64,000 bases of DNA. It comes from Physella acuta. Taxonomy: Eukaryota > Mollusca > Gastropoda > Physidae. The notes below the pieces were generated by a model that was not told the DNA's origin, ran no database searches, and saw only the letters and a list, made by a program, of their open reading frames with translations. The position numbers and the translations under genes are program-made. Below, one piece after another: positions 1 to 9,761 of the stretch; within the stretch, counting starts at the first letter, position 1, and each line of letters starts with the position of its first letter. The stretch spans positions 186,001 to 250,000 of the forward strand of contig NW_026731620.1 in the NCBI RefSeq assembly GCF_028476545.1, written 5' to 3'.

Positions 1-448
1 ATCACAAAGAAAACTTTGGCATTGACTGTTAATATAATAATTTCCATCTCGTTAACTTGTAAAACTAAAGAAAATATTCTTTTCATAGTTATGTTTGGAA
101 TTTTTAAAAATTGTGAAAAACTATTTTAAAAATTTGAATGAAATTTTTAAAAAAATATTTAAACTATATTTTATTTGCAATAAAATAACTAGTTTTAAAT
201 TGAATATTCGAAGCAAAACATATAAATTGAAATATTAAAAATGTAGGACAGCTGTTTAAAAAAAATGATACTAAAATATTTAAAATAAAATATTTGATAT
301 TTAAAAAAAAATATTTGAGATTTAAAATAAAATACTAAAAAAAAAATATTTAAAACAAAATAGTTCATATAAATCTTTTCTTTATATAATTTAAATAGTA
401 GTGTACTGTTACACAAAAACTTTGTTATTAATACGTGTTATTGCAAAT
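1..448. other. AT-rich non-coding DNA
   Basis: Very A+T-rich sequence with short A and T runs. Its open frames are only Phe/Tyr/Ile/Lys-rich artefacts of AAATAT-like runs. No gene, RNA or element boundary is visible. Confidence 0.7.
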
Positions 449-1752
449 TTTAAAATCATTTGTAATGACTTAAACATTTTAAAATAGAACAGAATCTCGT
501 GGAGAAAAGAAATTCGCACCTAGTGAACTACTTCCGGTAAACAGAAATTAATAAAACTTTGAAAGAAGGCAGAGATTTTGATCTTTTACTTATTTGTAAT
601 ATTTCATCTATCTATCTGAAACAATACTTAAGTAATAGGCTTTTGAAAAATCAAAAGTAGAATAAATTCACTTCCGGTAATCGGAAATCGCAAAACTACA
701 AATTTGATACAATACTTATATCTGAATTTTCATCAACCTAGCTCTTAAGGTGATAATGTTATCGTGTTGACAGACACACACACACACATCCACACACACA
801 TACTGTTACGATCCCAATGGATCTTTACCTGTGTTTGGCCCCATCGAGGAGGGCCAGGTAATTAAAATGAAATGCTTAGGCATGTTAATGCACTGGCCAG
901 CATAGGCCGTGAGAGTCTGGGGTCTTGACGGCCACACCACGGATTAGATTACACGCTGTGGGCGTGGCAGAATTGGAGTCTTCGGGACTCGGGTAGTAAC
1001 GTGGCCAACAGCCCATAAATTACCTGGTGACACCACGGGCTGACCGTTGATGCTTGACCTAGGCTAGTGACGGTCCGTGGTTTACGGCTGGGTAAACCTT
1101 CCAGATCGGACGGGACCGAGGGGACCGTCATGGACGGATATGACCTAGGGTCAGGCCTTAATTAAAATCGTTCCCACGGTGTAGAACGGGGGACGAGTAC
1201 TTTAGGAGGGTAGAGGGGGACACTCTCGAGACACTCGGGACACACACACGGAGACGGACGGACACGTCTCGGATAGCTAGGTTTAGAGGAGACAGACATG
1301 GGTCGTCTCTGTGAGCTAGTGGAAAGCCACGACATGTACTAGACCTAGGCTAGGCTTGACAGTTAGGGACAAGTAGGGCAGTCGTATTAAGGACTTTAGT
1401 TGTTGTAGATAGTTGTGTATATTTCTGATAGTTGTACTTCGGTGGCGGGTTAACTTTAAGTGTGTAATTTGTGGCAATAAATAGAGATTACTGAAGTTGG
1501 CTTTTATTCATTTTTATTTTTCTTCTTCTTGTTTACGATCCCCTGACTAGTTCGAAAGGATTAGAGAAGGGGGTACGTAACAATACAAACACACAAACAT
1601 ACACACATACACAGACATACGGACAAAATTTCAAAACTTTGTTTTTCCGATTCATGGAGGTGTAGAATGTCGAGATTTGTGAAAATCTCGATTTCGATTT
1701 TTTGCACGATACTAATGCTTCCTCTTTACTTCGTATTCGAGAAAGTAAAAAT
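449..1752 (-). mobile_element. TACTTTCTCG-family interspersed element, old inverted copy, split by an LTR
   Basis: Read on the minus strand, this matches the elements at 24412-25007 and 58231-60126: ACTTTCTCG start near 1752, a tract like CGAGATTTTTGCAAATCTCG, a (TG/TC)-rich microsatellite, then CGATAACTTGAGTAC-like and TTTCCGGTTACCGGAAGT-like blocks. By eye identity to the other copies is roughly 75-80 percent, so it is older than they are. A 779-bp LTR sits in the microsatellite (804-1582). No coding region is visible. The superfamily is unknown to me; the paired ACTTTCTCG / CGAGAAAGT ends suggest a TIR element. Confidence 0.7.
804..1582 (+). mobile_element. Solo LTR, probably Ty3/Gypsy-like (fossil)
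   Basis: A 779-bp insert begins TGTTACG and ends CGTAACA, the paired TG..CA-type termini of LTRs, and is flanked by the 4-bp duplication ATAC (800-803 and 1583-1586). An AATAAA signal at 1476-1481 near the 3' end suggests plus orientation. No internal retroelement region or second LTR is present, so it is best read as a solo LTR left by recombination. Family assignment is inference from the TGTTACG terminus. It is younger than the element it interrupts; an exact age cannot be given. Confidence 0.75.
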
Positions 1753-2284
1753 CTAGAGAACTAAGTAACTCTAAATAAAATATCGATGCATATGACTTGA
1801 TTTTCTATTTTGCTAAAAAACATTAATTAGACGCTAAAAGCTTATTGCTGACATTTCATTTTTGAAATATTATTTTCCTGCCCGAAGAACTACGGGCTTC
1901 TGTGCTAGTAAAACAAAGAAATCGCTTGAATAAAAACACGGGTCGTCACATAAACAAGACTTTTAGTTTAAAAAACCTAACTTTTATAAATAGATGTAAG
2001 GAGTGCTAGAGAAAACATACATGAAATATTGACTTCAACTTTACTGAACAAAACACCAAAACACTTCACAATATAAATAATTGTTAATGTAATATTTATA
2101 AATGTTGGCTTAAGCTCCAACCAATCACTGTAGGTCTCACTGATAGCTGCTTAGCTTTGTATAGGTTTCTTTAATGTATTAGGGGGGAATAAAACACACT
2201 ACCTCTCTAGAAACAAAAATAGCAGCGCCTTATATTTGTCAACCTTATTATCTAACCAATCTAGATAGAAATATAGTACAAGCC
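1753..2284. other. AT-rich non-coding DNA
   Basis: No tandem repeat, gene or recognised element is visible here. Short open frames are not protein-like. Confidence 0.6.
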
Positions 2285-2469
2285 CCGAAAAACGTCTACT
2301 ACCCCCCGACCCCTCCCCCCCCGGAACTAAAGTTTATACAGAAAATATATACTTTTCCCAGTGTCGTCCCCCCCCCCTCCCCAGGAAATTTTAGTCCCCG
2401 AAAATTCAAAGTCCCCCCCCCCCCCCCCCCCCAAGAGAAAAAGAGAAAAAAAGTCTTGAAGAAACACTG
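2285..2469 (-). mobile_element. Partial hAT-type MITE, poly-C rich (CAGTGTTTCTTCCAG family)
   Basis: The right end GAAGAAACACTG at 2458-2469 and the interior (AAAATATATACTTTT, several long C runs, GAGAAAAAAAGTCTTGAAG) match the full copies at 51851-52057 and 52543-52753. The other terminus is missing or unrecognisable and no TSD can be shown. G/C homopolymers here produce glycine- or proline-rich pseudo-proteins on either strand. Confidence 0.75.
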
Positions 2470-2904
2470 TATATATGCCACTAATCTCTACCACTCCCAA
2501 TACCATCAAATAAAATAAAAGTTCATGTTAAATAATATTTAACGATCCACAAATAAAGTATATACCATTTCACAGTTTGTGATCAAAATACCCAATTAAC
2601 CTATATACAGACTCAATGTGTTTTTGACTTTTAACAATAAGACAGCGATTGAACTGTTTTCGTTTCACAATTTTGAAACCAATACTACTTTTTATTGTGT
2701 TCACATATATCACAATGTTGTTTACGGCAAAACTGTAACTCAATTTCGACCAACTTCTAATGCAGTGATTTCGTTCATCAGTCCTGATTCGTTTCCTAAG
2801 ACAGTCTGTGATTTTTAACTTAATTAGATATTACATTACTTATTAAGAATTACTGAATTCTAAATTCAAAAGGACAGCAGAATCCGGTTCTAGCGATCTT
2901 TTGA

Positions 2905-3105
2905 CCAGTCATGTGACTGTAGTGATTCACCAGTCATGTGACTGTAGTGACTCTCAAGTCATGTGACTGAAGTGACTCTCAAGTCATGTGACTGAAGTGA
3001 CTCTCAAGTCATGTGACTGAAGTGACTCAACAGTCATGTGACTGTAGTAGCTCTCAAGTCATGTGACTGTATTGACTCAGCAGTCATATGACTGTAGTGA
3101 CTCAA
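2905..3105. repeat. 25-bp minisatellite, about 8 copies
   Basis: The unit is CAGTCATGTGACTGTAGTGA plus about 5 bp. The AGTCATGTGACT core is a near-palindrome with a CATGTG E-box-like centre. The flanks carry no gene. This is plain tandem repetition. Confidence 0.9.
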
Positions 3106-3904
3106 GGATTTAACTGCGAAGAGAACACGAAATTTAATAAGGGGCGGATAATTGTCTTTAAAAATTATTATTTCTTTAAAGAAAGATAATTTGTTTTATT
3201 TTCGGTGTATTTGAAATCTTTTTAATTCAAAGATTTTTACATTTGTTTTATCACTTCTATTTTTGCTTCCTCGCACGATTCGAAATTTAAGAAAAAATTC
3301 AATCACCCTTTTTTATTTGATATTTTATTTCATCAATCAAACTTTCATTTTGAAAAATTGAAATTAAAATAAAAGAAATTTAAAACAAAATTTCGGGTTT
3401 CATCAACGTCTCAGGTGGTCGCGGATGTGGCTTAAAAACACAACAAATTTCAAATTTCTCCGACTGCGTTAAGGTCAACACGACACACAATACGAATCCC
3501 TAAATCTCAACTCTTTTAATTATAAACACCAAAAACACCATCCAAAAATTAAAGAAAATTATCAAAGTTTTTTCTTCCCCCCTAAACTTCCAAGAAGTTC
3601 TCCAAGTCTCTTCACACGACTCCAATCTAGCGGGACTTTGGTCACGTGACCAGTTCAGCCAATCCGAGATCAATTACTCTAAAACTTGATTTCTCTCGTC
3701 ACCTCCTCGACCTATATTTTTCGGGGGGAGGGAGGGGGGGGGGGGGGGTTGGGAAGAGTTAGCGCCCTTAGCATCGACACACCATTTTACTTGTTGTCGC
3801 CCTTGTTCTCCTGCATTAGATTATGTTCAGCCTTCAGTGGGAGCATTTGTGGGAGTTGTCTTCTCTCTACCTGTCCCTAGTGGAGCTTTTCTAAAGGAAC
3901 TCAT
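3106..3904. other. Non-coding DNA with one dispersed GGGCGGATAATT motif
   Basis: AT-rich sequence. It contains AAGGGGCGGATAATT near 3138, one of the dispersed GGGNAGATAA-type motifs, and a G run at 3723-3748. No supported gene is present. Confidence 0.6.
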
Positions 3905-4390
<486 letters not shown>

Positions 4391-4568
4391 CAAAAATCGA
4401 GATTTTGCCAAATTTAGCCACAGAAATTAAGTTTTTGCAAAAATTACTCATGAAAAACATAATTGAGCTGCTATACGTTTTTATCAATGTTGCTATTTTA
4501 GAAAAAAGAAATTACTCGAAATGTTAATCTGACGAACTTGAGTAGATGTTGCAGAGATATGCATAACT

Positions 4569-4643
4569 GTTGCAACAATTACACACATAAAAGCTTGTAA
4601 CTGTTGTAATGATTACACACATACATATGTGTAATTGTTGCAA
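4569..4643. repeat. Small inverted repeat
   Basis: GTTGCAACAATTACACACAT at 4569-4588 pairs with ATGTGTAATTGTTGCAAC at 4626-4643, separated by about 37 bp that hold a third, degenerate copy of the same words. It can fold as a hairpin of about 18 bp. Function is unknown. Confidence 0.75.
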
Positions 4644-5809
4644 CGATTACACTAGCCAGTAAGCGCCCTGATGTTTGGAACTCAACCATTCAGTATCTTT
4701 TAACAAAACGTGTTTGATCAGATTGCTATTCAACTTTGTTGTATCAGTCAATCGATTTTAAAAGTACAATTACATATTTCACATGAGCCTCTAGAAAACA
4801 GCTGTATATGATTAAGACAAGCACTAAATACCAGTTTTTAGCGCAATTTCCATTCTGGAGAATTGCGTTTATTAACTCGTCATTTCTGGGAATGGATGGA
4901 TGGATGGATGAATGAATGTATGGATGAATGTGTGTCCGGGCTTTAAGTCGTATCTCCTCCTCAACGAAGCAATATCGATGACTAGTTTCAAAAGCAATTA
5001 TGTTAAGCAAGTTACGAGAATGAGCATAGGCCATAAAAATTCCGGGTTTCTTTCATGTATTTCCCGTAAAAGCCAAAAAACCTCGAAAAAATGCAGTTTT
5101 TGGCCCATATCTCGGCAACCAGACCACTTAGCGACTTGAAACATGTACCAATCGATTCCTGTCATAATTTAGAACAATATTGCCGAAGAAAGTTTTCAAA
5201 AATATTCTCTCGTTCGGTCACACATTTTAAAATTACATAAACACCTACAAACCGATTGTTCTTCTAGCTTGAACGCACCCCAACATTATACGTCAGAGCT
5301 ATTTTTAGATAACATAAGGAAATTGCGCACAAATGTCACTAGACTTTTTTAATTAACTTGTTTTGTTTTAATACAACCCAAAACGAACCAAGAAATTGTC
5401 TTCTAGCAGAATTTTATTGAACAAAATAAAGATTTATTTTTATTGAATCGCATATTTTCATCCCTAAATATAGAAATAACTAGGCCTAATTAAAAAAAAA
5501 CAACAACAATTAAAATGTTTTCCTCGACAGCCCATATAAACAACGTGAATCGAAGTTTGAAAATAGATTTTAATTAAGGCCCAAGGCTGTCGTCTCCAAA
5601 TATTTTGACAAGCCAGATGTGTTGGCGCTTTTCTGCACTTGACTAATTATCTCCCATTTCCAGTGGACAAAAATTGTATGCTATTATTCCGCTTAACAAA
5701 AGCAAGTCTTAATGTTGTTAAACTAAAGCTAGTCTATTTCCACGTCTTATTTATGAAGTTAGTCTTATTTACTTATTTCCAAAGTAAGGCTTGACTTCAC
5801 TTGATGAAA
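4644..5809. other. Non-coding DNA
   Basis: Contains a short (ATGG)n/(ATGA)n tract near 4892-4930. The stretch near 5090-5170 (CCATATCTCGGCAACCAGAC and following) looks like old interspersed repeat, but no second copy lies in this window. No gene is supported. Confidence 0.55.
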
Positions 5810-5985
5810 TCACGAGTCCACTTGTCAAATGTTTTAATTCCACTTGACAAAATCTCTACTGTACTTGACAAAACCTCTACTCCACTTGTCAAATGTTTTG
5901 ATTCTACTTGACAAAATCTCTACTCCACTTGGCAAATTTCATGTTACAACTTGACAAAATCTCTACTCTTCTTTACACTAGTAAG
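5810..5985. repeat. Degenerate minisatellite of about 32 bp
   Basis: Repeated ACTTGACAAAATCTCTACTC and ACTTGTCAAATGTTTT blocks, about five degenerate units. No coding content. Confidence 0.75.
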
Positions 5986-6384
5986 TCCACCCCTAGACTC
6001 CACCTATCTTAATGTCTAAACCTGCCCTTACTCCGTCTAGTCATTACCAACTGCAGCAAACATGTCAATAACTGTACCATGTTGATGGTGGCTTCCGGTG
6101 GGGTGGTGGGGTGGGGTGGTAGGTTTTCGCACCAAGTTTATCCTGACCTTAGAACACAGTTAATGACTCTATTATTATAGTTCTCCTGATGCTGCTTGTA
6201 CAAAAGAGAAAAAAAAATCTCAACACATGTATGTACGATTGATCTATCTGTCGGAATGTTGGTAGCGTTATCTAAATGTTCCTTCCTATTAAAAATGTAT
6301 GTCACGTTGATCTGGGTGTTGACATACTAAAGACAGAATTTTTAAAATCAATACACGTCGTCATATTGATTTATTTTTCTTGGT

Positions 6385-6470
6385 ATGTTGGTAACACTGA
6401 AACTTTTCTTGGTATGTTGGTAACACTGAAACTTTTCTTGGTATGTTGATAACACTGAAACAAATATGGA
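6385..6470. repeat. 29-bp tandem repeat, 3 copies
   Basis: Three near-identical units containing CTTGGTATGTTGGTAACACT. Below this lies ordinary AT-rich sequence. Confidence 0.85.
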
Positions 6471-6624
6471 TGTCACTGGTAACGATTATTACAACGTTAC
6501 CATAGTACGATGTCAGCATTTTAAGTCAGGTTTGACATTGTTGACATCTCACTGTCAGTATTTTGATGTCAGGTTTTAGCTATGTGTCAGACAGAGCCCT
6601 CGCCATTAGGTTTCATGTTACTCT

Positions 6625-7235
6625 CTCGTCTCCTTCTCCTACATCTCCCGTCTACATCTCCCCTCTATATCTCTTCTCCTCCTAAATCTCCCCTTTACCT
6701 CTCCCCTCTACCTCTCCCCTCCTCCTAAATCGCCCCTTTACCTCTCCCCACTACCTCTCCCCTCCTCCTAAATCTCCCCTCCTTCATCTCCCCTCTACCT
6801 CTCCCCTCCTAAATCGCCCCTCCCACCTCCAGGGGCGTAGCGAGGGGGGGGGGGGCGGGGGGTGCGGACAGCACCGGGTGACACCATTTAGAGGGGTGAC
6901 ACCAAGGCAAAAAGTAGCAAAATATATAGAGAAAAACTTGAGGGGGGGTGCAAATCGAAAGTTTGAGGGGGGGGGGTGCAAATCGAAAACTTGAAAGTTT
7001 GTCCCCGGGAAGGGTCGCTACGCCTCTGGTGACACCCGACCTCGCTACGCCACTGCGCACCTCTCACCTGCTACCTCTTTCCCCATCTCCTACCTCTCCT
7101 CTCCCCTCCTCCTTTCTCTCCCCTCTACCTCTCCCCTCTACCTCTCCCCTCCTAAATCTTCCCTCCCACCTCTACCCTCCTCCTTTCTCTCCCCTCCTCC
7201 TACCTCTATCCACTCCCCTCCTCCTCTCACCCCTC
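6625..7235. repeat. CT-rich polypyrimidine tract, interrupted by a MITE
   Basis: Degenerate CTCCCCTCTACCTCTCCCCT units on both sides of the MITE at 6830-7055. The two halves are one original tract. Such strand-asymmetric purine/pyrimidine DNA can form triplex structures. Not coding. Confidence 0.9.
6830..7055 (-). mobile_element. hAT-type MITE (CAGNGGCGTAGCG family)
   Basis: The ends CAGGGGCGTAGCGAGG and CCTCGCTACGCCACTG are terminal inverted repeats, and the flanking 8-mers CCCACCTC (6822-6829) and CGCACCTC (7056-7063) match at 7 of 8 positions. CA..TG termini plus 8-bp TSD are the hAT signature. At 226 bp it cannot encode transposase. It is homologous to 33856-34202 (opposite orientation) and to the shell of 47319-48884. 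The interior has G runs next to TGCAAATCGAAA units. Confidence 0.9.
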
Positions 7236-7821
7236 TCACCCCCCCCCGTATGAAAACCAACCCAACGATACAATCTACTGTTTCACAGACACAACTCCAG
7301 TCTGACCTTGACATTTTGGGTCGATTGACTTGAGAATAGTTTTTAGTTACGGTTGTAACATTAGTCCCAAGGTCACATCATAATGTGGCATTAGTTTTAT
7401 TTGTTACAACGTATGCTAATACATGCTCTTTATATGATCAATGTTGACGTGTTTACGTAGGTTTATATACGGTCAACAAAATACTCAACATATGTGCTAA
7501 CGTAATGCACACTATAACGTCGATGCTTATTCCAGCAGTGTTGATCAGATACTTGATTCAGAGAGTTGACAGCAAATGACAGTTGTTGTTGTTTAGTTGC
7601 AGTGTAATAAGCAGTGGTGATATGAAGTATATGTGTGTGTGGGGGGGGGGGGGGTAATCTGTTTAAGCGGATTATCAGTTGTCACTTGTATCAGTCACTT
7701 TCAGGGTTTAACTTCTGTCAGTCATAGACAGGGTTTAACTGTTGTCTACCGTAGTCAGCGGTTTAATTAACTGTTTGAGCAAGCTAAAAATCATTGCCCA
7801 TAATTTAGAAGTAAACTCAAG
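7236..7821. other. Non-coding DNA
   Basis: Ordinary non-repetitive DNA with a (GT)n/G run near 7630-7654 and a short duplicated CAGNGTTTAACTNTTGTC block near 7700-7765. No gene is seen. Confidence 0.55.
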
Positions 7822-7910
7822 ACAATTGTTAAAGTATATATTTTATATACAAAGTATATTGCCCCCCCCCCCATCCCCGCCCCCAAAAGAGATGCCTGAA
7901 AGAAACACTG
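7822..7910 (+). mobile_element. Partial hAT-type MITE (CAGTGTTTCTTCCAG family)
   Basis: The interior AAAGTATATATTTTATATAC, a C run, then GAGATGCCTGAAAGAAACACTG ends at 7910 like the right terminus of the full copies. The left terminus is lost, so no TSD can be shown. Confidence 0.75.
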
Positions 7911-7936
7911 GTTGTCTTCCCATTTCATCTTATCAG

Positions 7937-7960
7937 ATTTCCTGGCACTGTACCTCGTAG
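7937..7960 (+). other. Candidate 24-nt microexon (weak)
   Basis: A pyrimidine-rich acceptor (CTTCCCATTTCATCTTATCAG) precedes 24 bp that end in GTAG followed by the strong donor GTAAGTTC at 7961. The 24-nt length keeps the frame; two of three frames are open (FPGTVPR or FLALYLV as cores). It directly follows a MITE remnant. Splice-like sites of this strength occur by chance in 64 kb, so this is only a lead. Confidence 0.2.
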
Positions 7961-8051
7961 GTAAGTTCTCTCCATGCGACATGGTGACACGTCTGTTCCC
8001 CGTTAATGTTTCCTGTTTTAATGACCTCCAGGAGAACATTTTAATGGCCAT

Positions 8052-8436
8052 TCGGACTTTAACTCACGTGACACACTGCGACTTTTGAACTGCGGTCGTT
8101 ATATATTTTTACTCAAGTCGTTTTTGCAGTCATAACTCCAACTGCACCCAATTTAAAATAAAAAATTCACTTTCAACGCTTTGAAAAAAAAGGAAACTGT
8201 GTCCTTGTACAAAGCCATTTGGTGATTGAAAAGTAAAAACCCGTTCATCCATCGATCTCATCGAGTAGAATCTCGTCTCCAATTCCCCCTAACAAATATT
8301 TTAGCACGAACCTTACTCATAAACTTCTACCATCGCCCTCCCCCCGTCCCCCTCTCCCCTCCCCTACACGTGCGCTTTGATTCACTATTCACTAATTTCA
8401 CATTAGAACTATCCCACCTTACGAGATAGCCACGCG
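8052..8436. other. Non-coding DNA
   Basis: Mixed composition. Pyrimidine-rich CCCTCCCCCCGTCCCC near 8335-8362. No gene is supported. Confidence 0.5.
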
Positions 8437-8530
8437 AAAATCTCGCGTCACAGGCGAGATCCCGTATCTTAAGCGAGATCTCGTATCGCAGACGACATCT
8501 CGTATCACGGGCGAGATCCCGTACCATCGA
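8437..8530. repeat. 22-bp tandem repeat, about 4 copies
   Basis: Units of the form GGCGAGATCCCGTATC, containing the palindromic core CGAGATCTCG in one unit. Arginine-rich minus-strand frames are artefacts. Confidence 0.8.
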
Positions 8531-8745
8531 TGACCCCTGCGAGCAGGGGTCCGGATCCCCTTGAAATTACCCGGGCTTTCTCGCCGACTCGAGATAGCGG
8601 GACTAAAGACTCGACTGATAAGGGGAGTTAAACCTTCCATCAACTTTGAGCAGCGAGTGGATTACAGCCCCTGCCTGTGGAGCACTGGTTCAACACGTCA
8701 TACTTAGTAGAGGGGCTTGTGGAAACAGAATCATTCGTTTATAGA

Positions 8746-9664
8746 GGTGGTGTCACGTGGTTAGGGTGTCGGTGATATCACGTGGTTAGGGTGTCGGTGG
8801 TATCACGTGGTTAGGGTGTCGGTGATATCACGTGGTTAGGGTGTCGGTGGTGTCACGTGGTTAGGGTGTCGGTGGTGTCACGTGATTAGGGTGTTAGGTG
8901 GTGTCACGTGGTTAGGCTGTCGGTGGTGTCAAGTGGGTAGGGTGTCGGTGGTGTCACGTGATTAGGGTGTTAGGTGGTGTCACGTGGTTAGGCTGTCGGT
9001 GGTGTCAAGTGGGTAGGGTGTCGGTGGTGTCACGTGATTAGGGTGTTAGGTGGTGTCAAGTGGGTAGGGTGTCGGTGGTGTCAAGTGGGTAGGGTGTCGG
9101 TGGTGTCACGTGATTAGGGTGTTAGGTGGTGTCACGTGATTAGGGTGTCGGTGGTGTCACGTGATTAGGGTGTTAGGTGGTGTCAAGTGGGTAGGGTGTC
9201 GGTGGTGTCACGTGGTTAGGGTGTTAGGTGGTGTCAAGTGGGTAGGGTGTCGGTGGTGTCACGTGATTAGGGTGTTAGGTGGTGTCAAGTGGGTAGGGTG
9301 TCGGTGGTGTCAAGTGGGTAGGGTGTCGGTGGTGTCAAGTGGTTAGGGTGTCAGTGGTGTCACGTGGTTAGGGTGTCAGTGGTGTCACGTGGTTAGGGTG
9401 TCGGTGATATCATGGTTAGGGTGTCGGTGGTGTCACGTGGTTAGGGTGTCAGTGGTGTCACGTGGTTAGGGTGTCGGTGATATCATGGTTAGGGTGTCGG
9501 TGGTGTCACGTGGTTAGGGTGTCGGTGATATCACGTGGTTAGGGTGTTGGTGATATCATGGTTAGGGTGTCGGTGGTGTCACGTGGTTAGGGTGTTGGTG
9601 ATATCATGGTTAGGGTGTCGGTGGTGTCACGTGGTTAGGGTGTTGGTGATATCATGGTTAGGGG
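8746..9664. repeat. 25/26-bp minisatellite, about 36 copies, with higher-order variants
   Basis: The unit is GGTGTCACGTGGTTAGGGTG plus TCGGT. Variants (GATATCATGG, AAGTGGGTAGGG, GATTAGGGTGTTAGG) recur in blocks, which shows higher-order amplification. Most units carry one CACGTG E-box and one TTAGGG word. The short plus-strand frame over it is not a gene. Confidence 0.95.
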
Positions 9665-9761
9665 TAGAGGGTGTCTACACTGTCACGTGGGTGGTGGATA
9701 CACTCCACCAATAGTGATTCTGGTGGATTATCGCCACTTGTTGTGTTGGAGGTTGTTCCAT

